Source: Oidiodendron maius Zn
Lineage: Eukaryota > Ascomycota > Leotiomycetes > Myxotrichaceae
Assembly: GCA_000827325.1 (NCBI GenBank)
Contig: KN832887.1
Span: forward strand, 558,001 to 622,000
Reading direction: 5' to 3'
Length of the DNA: 64,000 bases
Numbering within the stretch: the first letter of the stretch is position 1; every line of letters begins with the position of its first letter. Position numbers and translations under genes: made by a program. This document shows, one piece after another, positions 53,311 through 63,550 of the stretch. Below the pieces are notes generated by a model. The model was given only the letters and a program-made list of their open reading frames with translations, was not told the origin of the DNA and made no database searches.

Positions 53311-55464
53311 CATCCCCTGTGTGCCTTGTTTAGGAACCAGTGAAGGTACTTGGCCATCTGCTCGAGCAGCACGACATCTTCAGGTACCAGTACTTGATTT
53401 GCTGTCAAGGCTTGCCTCTGGGTGAAGTAGTCAATGAGCTCTTGAAAGACTAGGAGGTTCCATTCCAAACGGACTGAGAGATATTTCTCTTCTTCAGAGA
53501 GGAAACTGCTTGTGTTTAGAAATCTAAAAATGATGCCACTTGTTTTGAGGACTATTTTGAAGATGTCAATGACATCACTGTAATCTTGGTCTCGCCTGAA
53601 TCCTGTCGCCCAGAATAGCGGTGCTCGGCCTCTTAGATCCTTCGAGTTTGGATCAGCACCTTTTTCGAGTAAAAGCTGCTCGATGATTATATTGCCCTTC
53701 TCTACTGCTAGCGATAGTAGTGCTTGGCCACTCAGATCCTTCAAGTTTGGATCAAAACCTTTTTCAAGCAAAAGCCGCACGATGCTTGCGTCGCCCTTCT
53801 CTACTGCTAGCGATAGTAGTGCTTGGCCACTCAGATCCTTTGAGCTTGGATCAGCACCTTTTTCAAGCAAAAGCCGCACGATGCCTATTCTTATGTCCAC
53901 CGCCGAGGTAAATGTTGTCTGGCCATTGTCTGATTTGACGTTAATAGTAGGATCAAATTCTATCGGCGTCTGCATTTCGCTGCCTCTTTCGTATTCTTCT
54001 GGAGAGGGCAACCTAATATCAACTGCACCACTAATTTGCCGGATGTTCTCAAATATCTCAAGTATAGGAACAATATATCCTTCCAAAATTAGTTTGGATC
54101 CCGCAATAAGCACCCCATATAAATCCCCAGTCATCGCATCGATCACCCAGGAGCCTGAATCACCATACTCTAATGAATATTAGTCGTGCCGAATTCGAGA
54201 ACATATATTAGAATTTACTTGCCTAGAGGCTTAGTTAATTGGATAGTCCATACTTTCTGGGATACCTCACTCCCGTAAAAATTAATGGAGGTCCCTGATC
54301 CGGCAATGGAACGAGCATTAAGTATGCGTCGTTTTGTAATAACATATAGCGGAGCATCGTCAGGCATAATACTGCGATAGCCGTCTATGATTATGCGATT
54401 CATTTCGTTAGAGGGGTCCCTTATTTCATTGACTCCGAAATTATCAGTTGAGAGCTCAAGCAAGGCCCAGTCATGTCCATCATAGGCTCCACCGGCAGAT
54501 TGCAAAGGTTGGCTGGATGAGAGATGCTTAATTGTCGACTCAATTAGCAGTGGCGAATTCCATTGCTGAGTTTCCTTGATATCATCTTCCTGTCCTGAAA
54601 ATAGTCAATTTTTATCCAAGAGATTATTTCCAGCTTACCACGAAGATAGCTGTGCAGGAGAGTGGGGGTCTCCTGCCCCCCAGCTGTGTAGTTTGTTTTA
54701 GGCGTGAATTCAAAACTATTATCGCTCTCATCATCTGACGATGGAGTACTATCCGAAGAAAGTTCCATTTCACATGTTTCGTCATCGTAAAACTGAATCT
54801 TTCCAGGCATTGTTTCTCGTGATCGAGGAAAGGTTCCACCCGCACATATGTGAGCAACTGTAAGTCCATACATTTTATCATCGACCATAATTGCCCCGCC
54901 TAAGGTCGCCAGACGTCCTAACTCCTTTGAATATACTTGTGCGCCGCAAAGACTTGCTTGATTCTCTTTAGCATCTCGAGCCCCATATATTGATACTTGG
55001 ACAGTCCCATAGTGAACATCCAAGGGGGACTGGATAGTCATCATTTTGAACTTTGCGCTTTTTAATATTCCGCTTCTCTTAATTAGGATAACAAGTCTCT
55101 GCAAGACCCGTTGCTCTGAGCTCGTGAGGACTGCAGTAGGTTGCGCGACATCAATACTAAGGCCGGTCATCCAGCAACATCGGGAGATTGTAGGCGGTAC
55201 ACTGAAGCCTCGGAAAATTTTCTGGTGGTTTTCTTGAATAATTCCATCAATGGATTCTTGCAATGACTCCTTCCAGAGCTCGGCTGCTTTCCCTATAGCT
55301 CTCCAGCGCCGATGACCTTTTAGGTCTAGAAAGGAGTTGGTGGGAAATTCGATCCCAACGGAATCAATATATTCAGACGCTGTGGGTAAAGGCTGAACGA
55401 AGAATGGCTGACTGAGGCGTTGCAGCGGCCCCAGATCTGGATTAATTGTTATCGTAGAGGACAT
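53298..55464 (-). CDS. Trypsin-like protease with ankyrin repeats
   Basis: Three exons: 55464-54639, 54594-54223, 54169-53298; intron 1 is 44 bp (GTAAGC...TTTCAG) and intron 2 is 53 bp with a GC donor (CTAG/GCAAGT...TTAG). The frame gives 689 residues. After a roughly 180-residue N-terminal region comes a serine-protease fold with all triad residues: LGGAIMVDDKMYGLTVAHIC (His205), GHDWALLEL (Asp317), EYGDSGSWVID (Ser404). Three ankyrin repeats follow (GIVRLLLEKGADPSSKDLSG and two copies), then a helical region (YLSVRLEWNLLVFQELIDYF). No signal peptide, so it is intracellular. It resembles fungal NLR-type receptors in which a protease replaces the usual death domain. The start is shared with a divergent neighbour 307 bp away. 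Confidence 0.78.
53640..53890 (-). repeat. Near-identical ankyrin-coding repeats (99-bp unit)
   Basis: The DNA coding for the ankyrin repeats is highly conserved between units: a block around GATCCTT..AGxTTGGATCA..ACCTTTTTC..GxAAAAGC recurs at about 99-bp spacing (33 codons) three times. Such homogeneity suggests recent duplication or concerted evolution, as seen in fungal NLR repeats. Confidence 0.7.
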
Positions 55465-55771
55465 TGTGCCACACCTGGAGGAAATGAGAAGAGCACGACC
55501 GAGGCAGTAAATGTAGAGGCTGTGAATGAGATCGAGGCTGTGCAAGTCGCTTGTCATTGCTGGCATGGTTTATCGCCCCCTCATTGGTCACTGCACAACT
55601 ATCTTGTTGGGGCTGCCGGGCATAGCCTCCCGAATGATCTGATGATGGCTGCCAATGGCCCTAGATTGGACAGAAAGTTTTGACCGGTAATATATAATAC
55701 AGCAGAGAGCGTATCTAACATTAGTCTCGAGATGCTGTAAGACGGTGTGATAACAGCAGTGGTTTGCAATT
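55465..55771. promoter_or_regulatory. Divergent promoter of protease-ankyrin and membrane-anchored protein genes
   Basis: Only 307 bp lie between the opposed start codons, which allows shared regulation of the two genes. No specific site recognised. Confidence 0.4.
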
Positions 55772-56964
55772 ATGACCACCTCGAGCTCCTCCGACTGCGA
55801 CCTCGACACTAAGCTTTTCTCGGGAAACCTACCTGACAGCGGAAGCCAGTTATGGTCACATTTGCTCAATTGTTTTTGGGATCTGAATCTGTACCAAGAT
55901 GACACCAGGATACGTGAATATATTGCATACCACCAGTACTTTGTTACAGAACTCGACGCATGGCGGTGTTATGTAGACAATGTCTCGCTGCATACGTATC
56001 AAGATTTAGTCGATCTCGTGAAGCACCTAAAAGACAATATATCGGTGCCTCGCTCCTCACCTGAAGTATTATCGTTCTTCAGCTCGAGGAGAACTTCTGG
56101 TACGCTCGTATCTCGAGTCTTAATCGTGCAGAGTGAGCTACCAACCTCAGATCGATGCGAGAATGCTGTATTTCTCGCAGTTCGTCTGTGGCTAATGGTT
56201 AATGTCGGGCATCCAAACCTGTGGAAAATCTTCCCCGGAAAAACACGCATTACCTGGAGTCAGGACGATAGCATCGAAGGACTTCTTGCAGTACAATTTC
56301 CATCACCGTTGCAATTTCCTGACTTATTGGGAGACTTCCAATACCCGCGAGATCTCAATGTCTACGGCCTTGAGAGGATCATGGGGCTGGTTGTAGTATG
56401 GACTGACCATCTTGGTGACCACTTGCGATTGGATATGGATCTCAGGACCATAACACTTTATCATCATGTCTCCGTCCTTAACAGCCATAAAATTATGGCG
56501 AGGCAACTGTATGTCAATGGCTACTAATTTCCGTTCTACCGCTAACAAGCAGTTTTAGGGGTCTCTTTCCAGACGGATTACTTGATGAGACAATTCAGAC
56601 TATCGCTTTGCTTATCCCAAGAAGCAATATTGACTGTAAAATGTGGTGCAATCGCCAGAAAAGGCTGAATCCCAATAGCCTCGATGCTAAGATTAGCGAT
56701 TTGACCTTACGTCCGGTGGCGGGTCGGCAAACAGGAAGCTATAAGTATTGGAATGAACGCCTAGGCATTCTCTATAAAGCTTTTGGTGAATCTCAACCGA
56801 ATGGTCTAGGCCAATTCTGGAAAGATCGAAGGAACAAAGTGCAGTGGTATACCTTTTGGATTGCAGTAGTGGTTTTGATTTTGACGGTTGTCTTTGGCTT
56901 GATTCAATCTATCACTGGCATCTTGCAACTAAGTTTAGCCTATCACCCAGCGACGTCAAGGTAG
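55772..56964 (+). CDS. Uncharacterised protein with C-terminal membrane anchor, paralog 1
   Basis: Two exons, 55772-56508 and 56559-56964, with a 50-bp intron (GTATGT...GCTAACAAGC...TTTTAG); 380 residues. The main part is a globular domain without a family I know (GHPNLWKIFPGKTRITWSQD, IMGLVVVWTDHLGDHLRLDM). Near the C-terminus is FWKDRRNKVQWYTFWIAVVV, then LILTVVFGLIQSITGILQLS: a basic patch plus one membrane helix. The same tail ends the protein at 60440-61761. The tail-anchored layout places the domain in the cytosol, attached to an internal membrane. It is divergent to the protease-ankyrin gene. Confidence 0.75.
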
Positions 56965-58327
56965 CTTGCTTTGCTGCAATTTTATTATGTCAGCGGAGGA
57001 AAAAGAGTGGGCACGCGTCAGCGTCGCGTTATACGACGGTTAAGTGTGGGATGCCAGTAGTGGCGACTGCCTGTAGACTCTTAGTATTGGCAAGTTACTC
57101 CATATCGTATCATTCGATACCACTGGCCTATATCTTTACACTCATATTGATGCGAATACATTATCGTCTTAAAATACAGCACTCATTATCACGGATCCTC
57201 AAAGTCCTAGATATCAAGGATGGGCTTTAATTCCAGATAGAGCTTGGATAACATTCAATTCAGTGACTGACTGTGGATACCTTCAGAGTTCCGCTGTGTT
57301 GGGCCAGACGATTTTCGTCGGTATTGGGTCTGGAAAGTTATGGATATGAAAGTTCAAGGTCGACGAGGACGAAGATTCCTAAGAATATTTATGTACTTGG
57401 CTGAATAACTAGTATACATTTTTAATATATCCGCGAGGCTATTGATTGTGTCTTCCATTATCTCAATAGGTCTTGAGGAAATTTTCTTTTACAGCCACAA
57501 GAGCTATGGTGAATCAAACCAAAGTCCCTCTGCCAACGTACCAGCACCAGATGTTTTAGCCTGCTAGCTACAAACAAAAAAAATTGGCTGCCTCTGGTGC
57601 TAACCAGTACAAGCAAGTCATCTGAGAAGAAGTTCTTGTGAATGGTATTAAATACATTGGAGTACCTTCCTATATAATAGGTGTAATTGCGCCTATATAT
57701 ATAGCCTATGAGAAAGTAAGAATGGTGTATTGTGTAAATGTGGGATTGATTGGGATCCCGGCAGACGTGATGGAGGTTGTACCAAGTGGTTACTGGATTA
57801 AGCATCAGCTATTTTCTGATTCTCCTGGATTCAACCACTGCTGTAACGGTAAGCGACCTCAATAGCGATGTGGAATCAATCAGCTAAGAGTTATTACGAA
57901 GAGGCAATTCCAAGTAAAACGAAAAGTTTCAATTCCATAGAAGTTATCGGATGTATGGCACCGTGAAGCTACTAATAGTCGGCTCGCTAACACCCGCCGA
58001 CTATGGGTTTCCCGATCATTGCGACGGCCCGAGAGATATGCTCTCTAATTGGACACAACTGACGAATAAATCTGCGGAGATAGATGGGTCTTTGATAGCA
58101 GTTCAAATGTCATGTTTTCCGATCACTTTCCCGAGAGTAGGCCGCACAACCGCCGCTGGCGCCCGAAGCCGGAAAGATTGATGGTTCAAATTACTCCTCT
58201 CCAGTGAGAATAAAACTTTCTCCTCACTGCAAACTTCTGGCATATTCACTGAATGAATATATAACCAGCCGCATCTCCGCCCGAGACATAATATTGTTCT
58301 AGGACTGTTTCTTAATCATAACCCGAC
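56965..58327. other. Intergenic, no gene seen
   Basis: About 1.4 kb. Open frames at 57458-57805 (minus) and 57951-58181 (plus) show no domain. Contains the promoter of the ACC deaminase gene. Confidence 0.4.
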
Positions 58328-59434
58328 ATGTCTAACGTCATACTCCCGGAGCCTTTTGCTAGCATTCCGCGAGAGTCCTTTCTCTTTGGACCGTCGCCCA
58401 TCCAGCAACTTCCCAATATTACGAAGGCGCTCGGAGGTAAGGTGAATATCTATGCGAAGAGAGAAGACTGCAATTCCGGTTTAGCGTTCGGAGGAAACAA
58501 GACAAGGAAACTGGAGTAGGTTATAATGAACCCATTGCTACAGTATTCTTACGTCCCAGTTTATGCAGCTAACATCTACAGATACCTTGCATCCGAAGCT
58601 TTGTCACAAGGATGTGATACTCTTGTCAGTATTGGTGGTTTTCAGTCGAACCATACGCGACAAGTCGCGGCTGTTGCGGCGAAGCTTGGGATGAAAGCCG
58701 CACTGGTTCAAGAGAAGTGGGTGGATTGGAACGATCCAGGATATGACAAGGTCGGCAATATCCAACTCTCCCGGCTGATGGGGGCCGATACTCGACTGGA
58801 TCCTTCACCTTTTGGAATTGAACACAAGAACACCCTCAAGATTCTCTCCCAGGATGTCATCAATGCAGGAGGAAAGCCTTATTCTATTCCTGCCGGTGCC
58901 TCTGATCACCCGCTAGGGGGATTAGGCTTCGCAAGGTGGGTGTTTGAGGTACTACAGCAAGAAAAGGAAATTGGTGTCTTCTTTGATACCATTATTGTCT
59001 GCGCGGTAACAGGTTCAACCATGGCAGGCATGGTTGCAGGGTTCAAACTTGCCGAGAAAAATGGTGCAAGACCACGCAAGGTCATTGGTATTGATGCTTC
59101 GGCGACCGTAAAGCAGACCTTTGACCAGATATTGCGTATTGCAAAGGCGACTGGTATTAAGATTGGATTGAGTGCAGACGATATCACAGAAAAGGATATC
59201 ATTCTTGATGATAGATTTCATGCAGGAACTTATGGAATTCCCGACGAGCAGACTATTGATGCTATCAAATTCGGTGCGGCTACAGAAGGTTTCATTACGG
59301 ATCCCGTTTATGAGGGGAAAAGTCTGGCAGGATTGATGGCCTTGGTACGGAAAGAGGAGATTCCATCAGGAAGCAATGTTCTGTATGCACATCTTGGAGG
59401 CCAGTTAGCGCTTAACGCTTATACTGGAATGTAA
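58328..59434 (+). CDS. acdS: 1-aminocyclopropane-1-carboxylate deaminase
   Basis: Two exons, 58328-58515 and 58582-59434, with a 66-bp intron (GTAGGT...GCTAACATCTACAG); 346 residues, the normal family length. PLP-binding Lys lies in [17 protein letters not shown] (about residue 54), the carboxylate-binding loop in [18 protein letters not shown], the phosphate-binding loop in [13 protein letters not shown]. Residues reported to separate ACC deaminase from D-cysteine desulfhydrase are kept in the deaminase form: Glu in [11 protein letters not shown] and Leu in YAHLGG. The enzyme cleaves ACC, the ethylene precursor of plants, to 2-oxobutanoate and ammonia. In a fungus this permits use of ACC as nitrogen source and may affect plant hosts. 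Confidence 0.93.
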
Positions 59435-60439
59435 AAGAAGTACGTTTATGCGGTGGTATGGAAACCCAGCTGCCATCCATTACTCACAATGCAAACTTAA
59501 CGTCGACCGCTATTTACCATATTCGCTTCTATTGACCCGCGAAACAATCTCAGTCCATCACAGACCCATGCTATATCTCGTCGGCGCCAATTTACCATAC
59601 CGGAAACCTGAGCTGCTTTAACTAGATTAACTGTACTCGTGGATGGAGTAGGCATGAGAAATCTAAGTAGTCACCAGACACACTGGGAAATCAACAGACA
59701 GCTGGCCCCGAAGAGAGGTTAATGTCGTTTTTCCGGCTTCGAGTTCTACCCGCCCAGCTGTCTTTCCTTGATTCCGATCTGTTGTACACTCTGCCTAGCG
59801 CTGTCGATATATTGAATATGGTTGATCTATGAGATCACGAGTAGAGCGACTCTTGCGATTCCGGCCGACCAGGATCTTGTGGGATCGGTAAGGACGAGAG
59901 CCTACTACCGGGGTGGGGTTTGAAGATGCGGGGATCATGGCTTCTTTCAGACATTTGAATTAGATGGAAAGACGGAATATCAAAATGGATTTTTGATTGT
60001 AATGGGTCAAAGTGTAATGGGGATGAATGGTTGGTTGAACCACCCGCTGAAGGTGATATAAAAGTTTCCCGGCGCAAGTTTCCCGACGAAATAGTTTCCG
60101 ACACGACACATGGAGTTTCCCGCGTAGGAGTTTCCCGAGGTAAAGAGTTTCTGGAATTGAGAGCTTCCGAAGGCTAACACTATATATTCTATCTCTCCCA
60201 AAAAGAATTTTCCTTGACGACATATTTCCAGCCGGAGCTTATGAAGGAGCATGTTAGACTGGGTAAAATTGCTTGCGTTGCGTCGTGGTCCGGTTCCAAG
60301 TACGCGCTGTTTATGTTGTAATTTTCAACACTGTAAGAGTGAAGGGCTATAATTGGAATACGAGTTTATGAGCGAGAAATGACTTTTATATTCTTACTCC
60401 TGAAATACGTACACCACATTCGCTGAAAATAAGGCGCTC
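59435..60439. other. Intergenic with GTTTCCCG repeats
   Basis: 1 kb between the deaminase gene and the next gene. The notable content is the repeat cluster at 60064-60170. Confidence 0.4.
60064..60170. repeat. Clustered GTTTCC(C)G motifs
   Basis: Five to six copies of AGTTTCCCG or AGTTTCCGA at irregular 14-30 bp spacing, about 270-380 bp upstream of the paralog-2 start. It may be a degenerate minisatellite or a cluster of binding sites; TTTCCCGC resembles E2F/MBF-type sites. Confidence 0.5.
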
Positions 60440-61761
60440 ATGGAGGGTCCTGGTGAGTATTACGAGCCATTCAGCACGCGTCGGCCTTCGAGGAATGGGA
60501 ATTACCCGCGTAGGACGAGCCACTCGAAAGAAGGCAACGAACCGCCTCACACGATGGAGATTGTGAATAGCTATGCTTCGTATCACGAGCCAAAAATGAA
60601 CATTGAACTGTGTCCGATGCGTCGCCCTACAGTCTTGGAGCAGAACTTGCTGGGATATAATTTCTCCTCAGCGCTCAAGAGCGAGATTTTCACGTTCTTC
60701 TTTGGTGACCTTGGCTGCAACGTGACTGCGGTGGACTTCGATGATAACCCAAAGCTGTGGAAAGGATATTTCCGTTTTTATTCCGATCAATGTGTTGCGC
60801 TATTCAACGACAGAACCCACAGGTGTCCAGTCAAAAGTCACCGAGACTTCCTTGAGGTAGTGCGATTTGTCTTGGATCCTAGCACTACACGAGAAGCTGT
60901 AAAGGAGATACTGAAAGCAAAGTTCCCCGAGACAGAATCATCGGAAAGTGAGAAAGTCCTTATCGACATAATAAATCTCGCAGTTCGCGTTGGATCAATG
61001 ACTTTGGTCGGGAATTTTCATTTTGATATCGCCTGGCAGGAACATTGACTTGGCATGACTCTAGCCTGGAAGCTTTGTTACGCAAGGGATTTTCGGCACC
61101 GCGTTTTGTAGAGGAAGGTGTGAAGTTAGAAAAACTATTCACAGCTCAAGACTTAACTCGAATCGGTGGCATGAAGATTACATGGGTCAATAATCTCGCC
61201 GACCATTTGCTTATGCACGACGATGACAACGTAGTCTCGATTTTCCATTATGCTTCTTTTCTGAAGCTTCATCAAAATAGGTATGCCGCTCCAATGGAGA
61301 TGCAATATCAAGCTTCTGAATATGGCATCGGTTCGACGGCTAACATTCTCAGTGAACTGTTTCCACGAGACAGTGATGGAAACAGTCTTGTAGAGGAAAC
61401 TCTCAGAACTCTGGCCTTATTGTTACCTCCTTATAATGACGAATTAAGGACCTGGTTCCAAAAGCAGGCAAAGCGGCTAGGTCTTGATGTTGAAGCGACA
61501 AATTGTGACCACCTGAAACCAGAGGATCGACAGATTGAGAAGTTCAAGTACTGGCATGAACGCCTCACCATCTTGAAGGAAACCTTTGATGATGCCGAGC
61601 CAAAATCTGTGAAGCAGTGGTGGCGAGACAGACGAAAACCAGTTCAGTGGTATAACTTCTGGCTTGCGATAGTATTGATTGTGGGCCTCACGGTGGTTTT
61701 TGGCTTAATACAAAGTATTGAAGGTGCCTTGCAGGTGTACAAGGCGTACTATCCGTCTTGA
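60440..61761 (+). pseudogene. Uncharacterised membrane-anchored protein, paralog 2, frame-broken
   Basis: Upstream frame from ATG 60440 gives about 200 residues (MEGPGEYYEPF... to NFHFDIAWQEH). The family sequence then carries on in another frame from about 61045 (TWHDSSLEALLRKGF) to a stop at 61761. The C-terminal tail WWRDRRKPVQWYNFWLAIVL plus a membrane helix ending in IEGALQVYKAYYPS is close to paralog 1. A likely 72-bp intron (61281-61352, GTATGC...GCTAACATTCTCAG) sits at the same place as in paralog 1 and is a multiple of three, so it could be retained without frame change. The frame change near 61045 matches no intron, so the gene is probably broken, or a base is miscalled. Confidence 0.65.
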
Positions 61762-62993
61762 CCTAATATCTAGAGAGGAGTTGAGTATGTAAAGAAACTT
61801 AACCTGCCGCAAATTAATACAATGTACTATATCAAGATAATGCAAATCATCCAGTATATAAGCACTCCGGTGCGAAGCGCGACGAAAGCGACGGTTGATA
61901 GTATCTGATTATGTCTTTAATTAGCTCAGTTATAATGAGCTGGAAAGGCCCACTGGTAAATATCTCTTTCTCTAGCCCTCTCGAGTGGTACACCGTCAAA
62001 TTGACCTTGGGCCCCGTGCCTAGGGGGTATTTGTCAGCCAGTAATTATGAGGTAACTTACTGCGATGAATTGGCAAGCGGTAATATGGTAAGAAGTAGTC
62101 ACTGCAGCTCGAGCTCCGCAGAATTATATAAACTAGTTACCCAAATAATAAAGGAGACTGAAGTAGAAACTCGATCATACTTGTGAGTAACAAATATCTG
62201 GAACGTGCTGACAACCCGCGCCAGAGGGATGCTCTTGTCTGTCTTCTAGGCCCTAGCAGATTTTGCATCATCAACGAAGATCACGAAGTCGTCATCCTTG
62301 TCCTTATAATGGACCTTGGTCTGGTTTGCTTCGCCTCGAGTCATGATCGTTATCTGCTGAATAGGGTGTAAGATATTTGCTCTGAATATGTCGGTGGGTC
62401 GCGATTATCTGTAGGTTTCTGATTGTAACTGAATTAGAGAATCAGCGGAGGCGTGAGAGTAGGAAACTTCACCTGCTTCCAGGCGTGATTAGCTTCGGCA
62501 CAGCGTCATAGTTCAGGGATCATTAAAACTAATACACATTATACGGGCAGTCCGAGCATCCCAAAACATAAATCAACCATAAAAAAAATTCTATAATAAA
62601 TCGCGACTACCCTGGGGAATATCAGAAGAGCCTGATCTAGAGGTCAACCACGACGGTGGTCTGTTAGGCCAAGGCTGAGTCCAAGACCGGGAGGAAGCAC
62701 TAATCTGAAGAGAATCGGGTTGATCAGCGCTATTGTAGACAAGGATAAAACAGGATGTGCTGTACCGACGATCGACGGCTCTGCTCTGACCCCGCGCCTC
62801 CTGCAGTAGCCAGTGTTAATCGCTCAAGGGTCAGGATGCCACTAGTTTAGTTTCCGCGGTAGTCAGGGCCTTGAATTGTGAGCGCGCGATGACGTACCAG
62901 CCTATGACAGCCAGCCCAAGTAATCTCCCTATCTGTCGATTGCAGAGGACACCATATCTCTTGCTATTAAGGAATCAAGCAAATTTACAAACA
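61762..62993. other. Mostly non-coding, with a possible small frame
   Basis: A frame at 61911-62186 (91 residues; PRGYLSASNYEVTYCDELAS, ELYKLVTQIIKETEVETRSY) has fairly coding-like composition but no family I recognise. The rest of the stretch shows nothing clear. Confidence 0.35.
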
Positions 62994-63550
62994 ATGACTG
63001 ACATACGCAGAATGAGAGTTATTAGCATTTACGAGCTTGCTCAGATCAAGCTCTCTTCTGAGTGCGTCCAGGCCGACCACAATCTGCTACTCGTTGTTGG
63101 GCACACAAACCTTCCCGACTCACTTCGTCTCCATCTCGGATATTTAGATTTAGAAGACGAAATACAGAGGTTCGACGAGGAGCTTACTGGTCTGAAAATG
63201 AAGGAAGATAATCGTGAGACGAACTCCAAACCAAGTATGGTGATCGGTAAGAGAAACACTCCACCGAAGAGGGCCATTTTGCTGTATTAATTCAGTGTGC
63301 AGACCTCTCTGTTTCTGTAGAGGAGGCTGAGGAGGGCGGAGAATACGGCGTGCCATCTCGACCATGACCTCAACTTGACCCGTTAACACCCCCAGTCCAT
63401 TTGGCTAGCTTATCTAAATATGATCGGAAACAAGTCGATAGTGACTCTGACTATGACCAGAGAATTAGTTGTAAGGAAAGAGGAGTTTCAACCACAGCTT
63501 TTGAAAGTAGAAGATTTCTTGCCCGTATTGGTCTAAGCACCTTCTTTTGA
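62994..63550 (+). pseudogene. Small conserved-looking protein, probably decayed
   Basis: From ATG 62994: MTDIRRMRVISIYELAQIKL, then AQIKLSSECVQADHNLLLVV and GHTNLPDSLRLHL, a pattern (RVISxYELAxxKLxxE...DxNLxxVVGHxNxLDSL) that I associate with a common family of small filamentous-fungal proteins of unknown role. The first frame stops at 63290. Acidic C-terminal-like text follows from about 63320 (EEAEEGGEYGVPSRP, DPLTPPVHLASLSKYDRKQV, DSDSDYDQ) in a stop-interrupted frame. Either introns are present or the gene is decaying. Confidence 0.4.

Noticed and set aside
57458-58181. Frames of 115 and 76 residues
   Set aside because: No family, no splice context, AT-rich composition.
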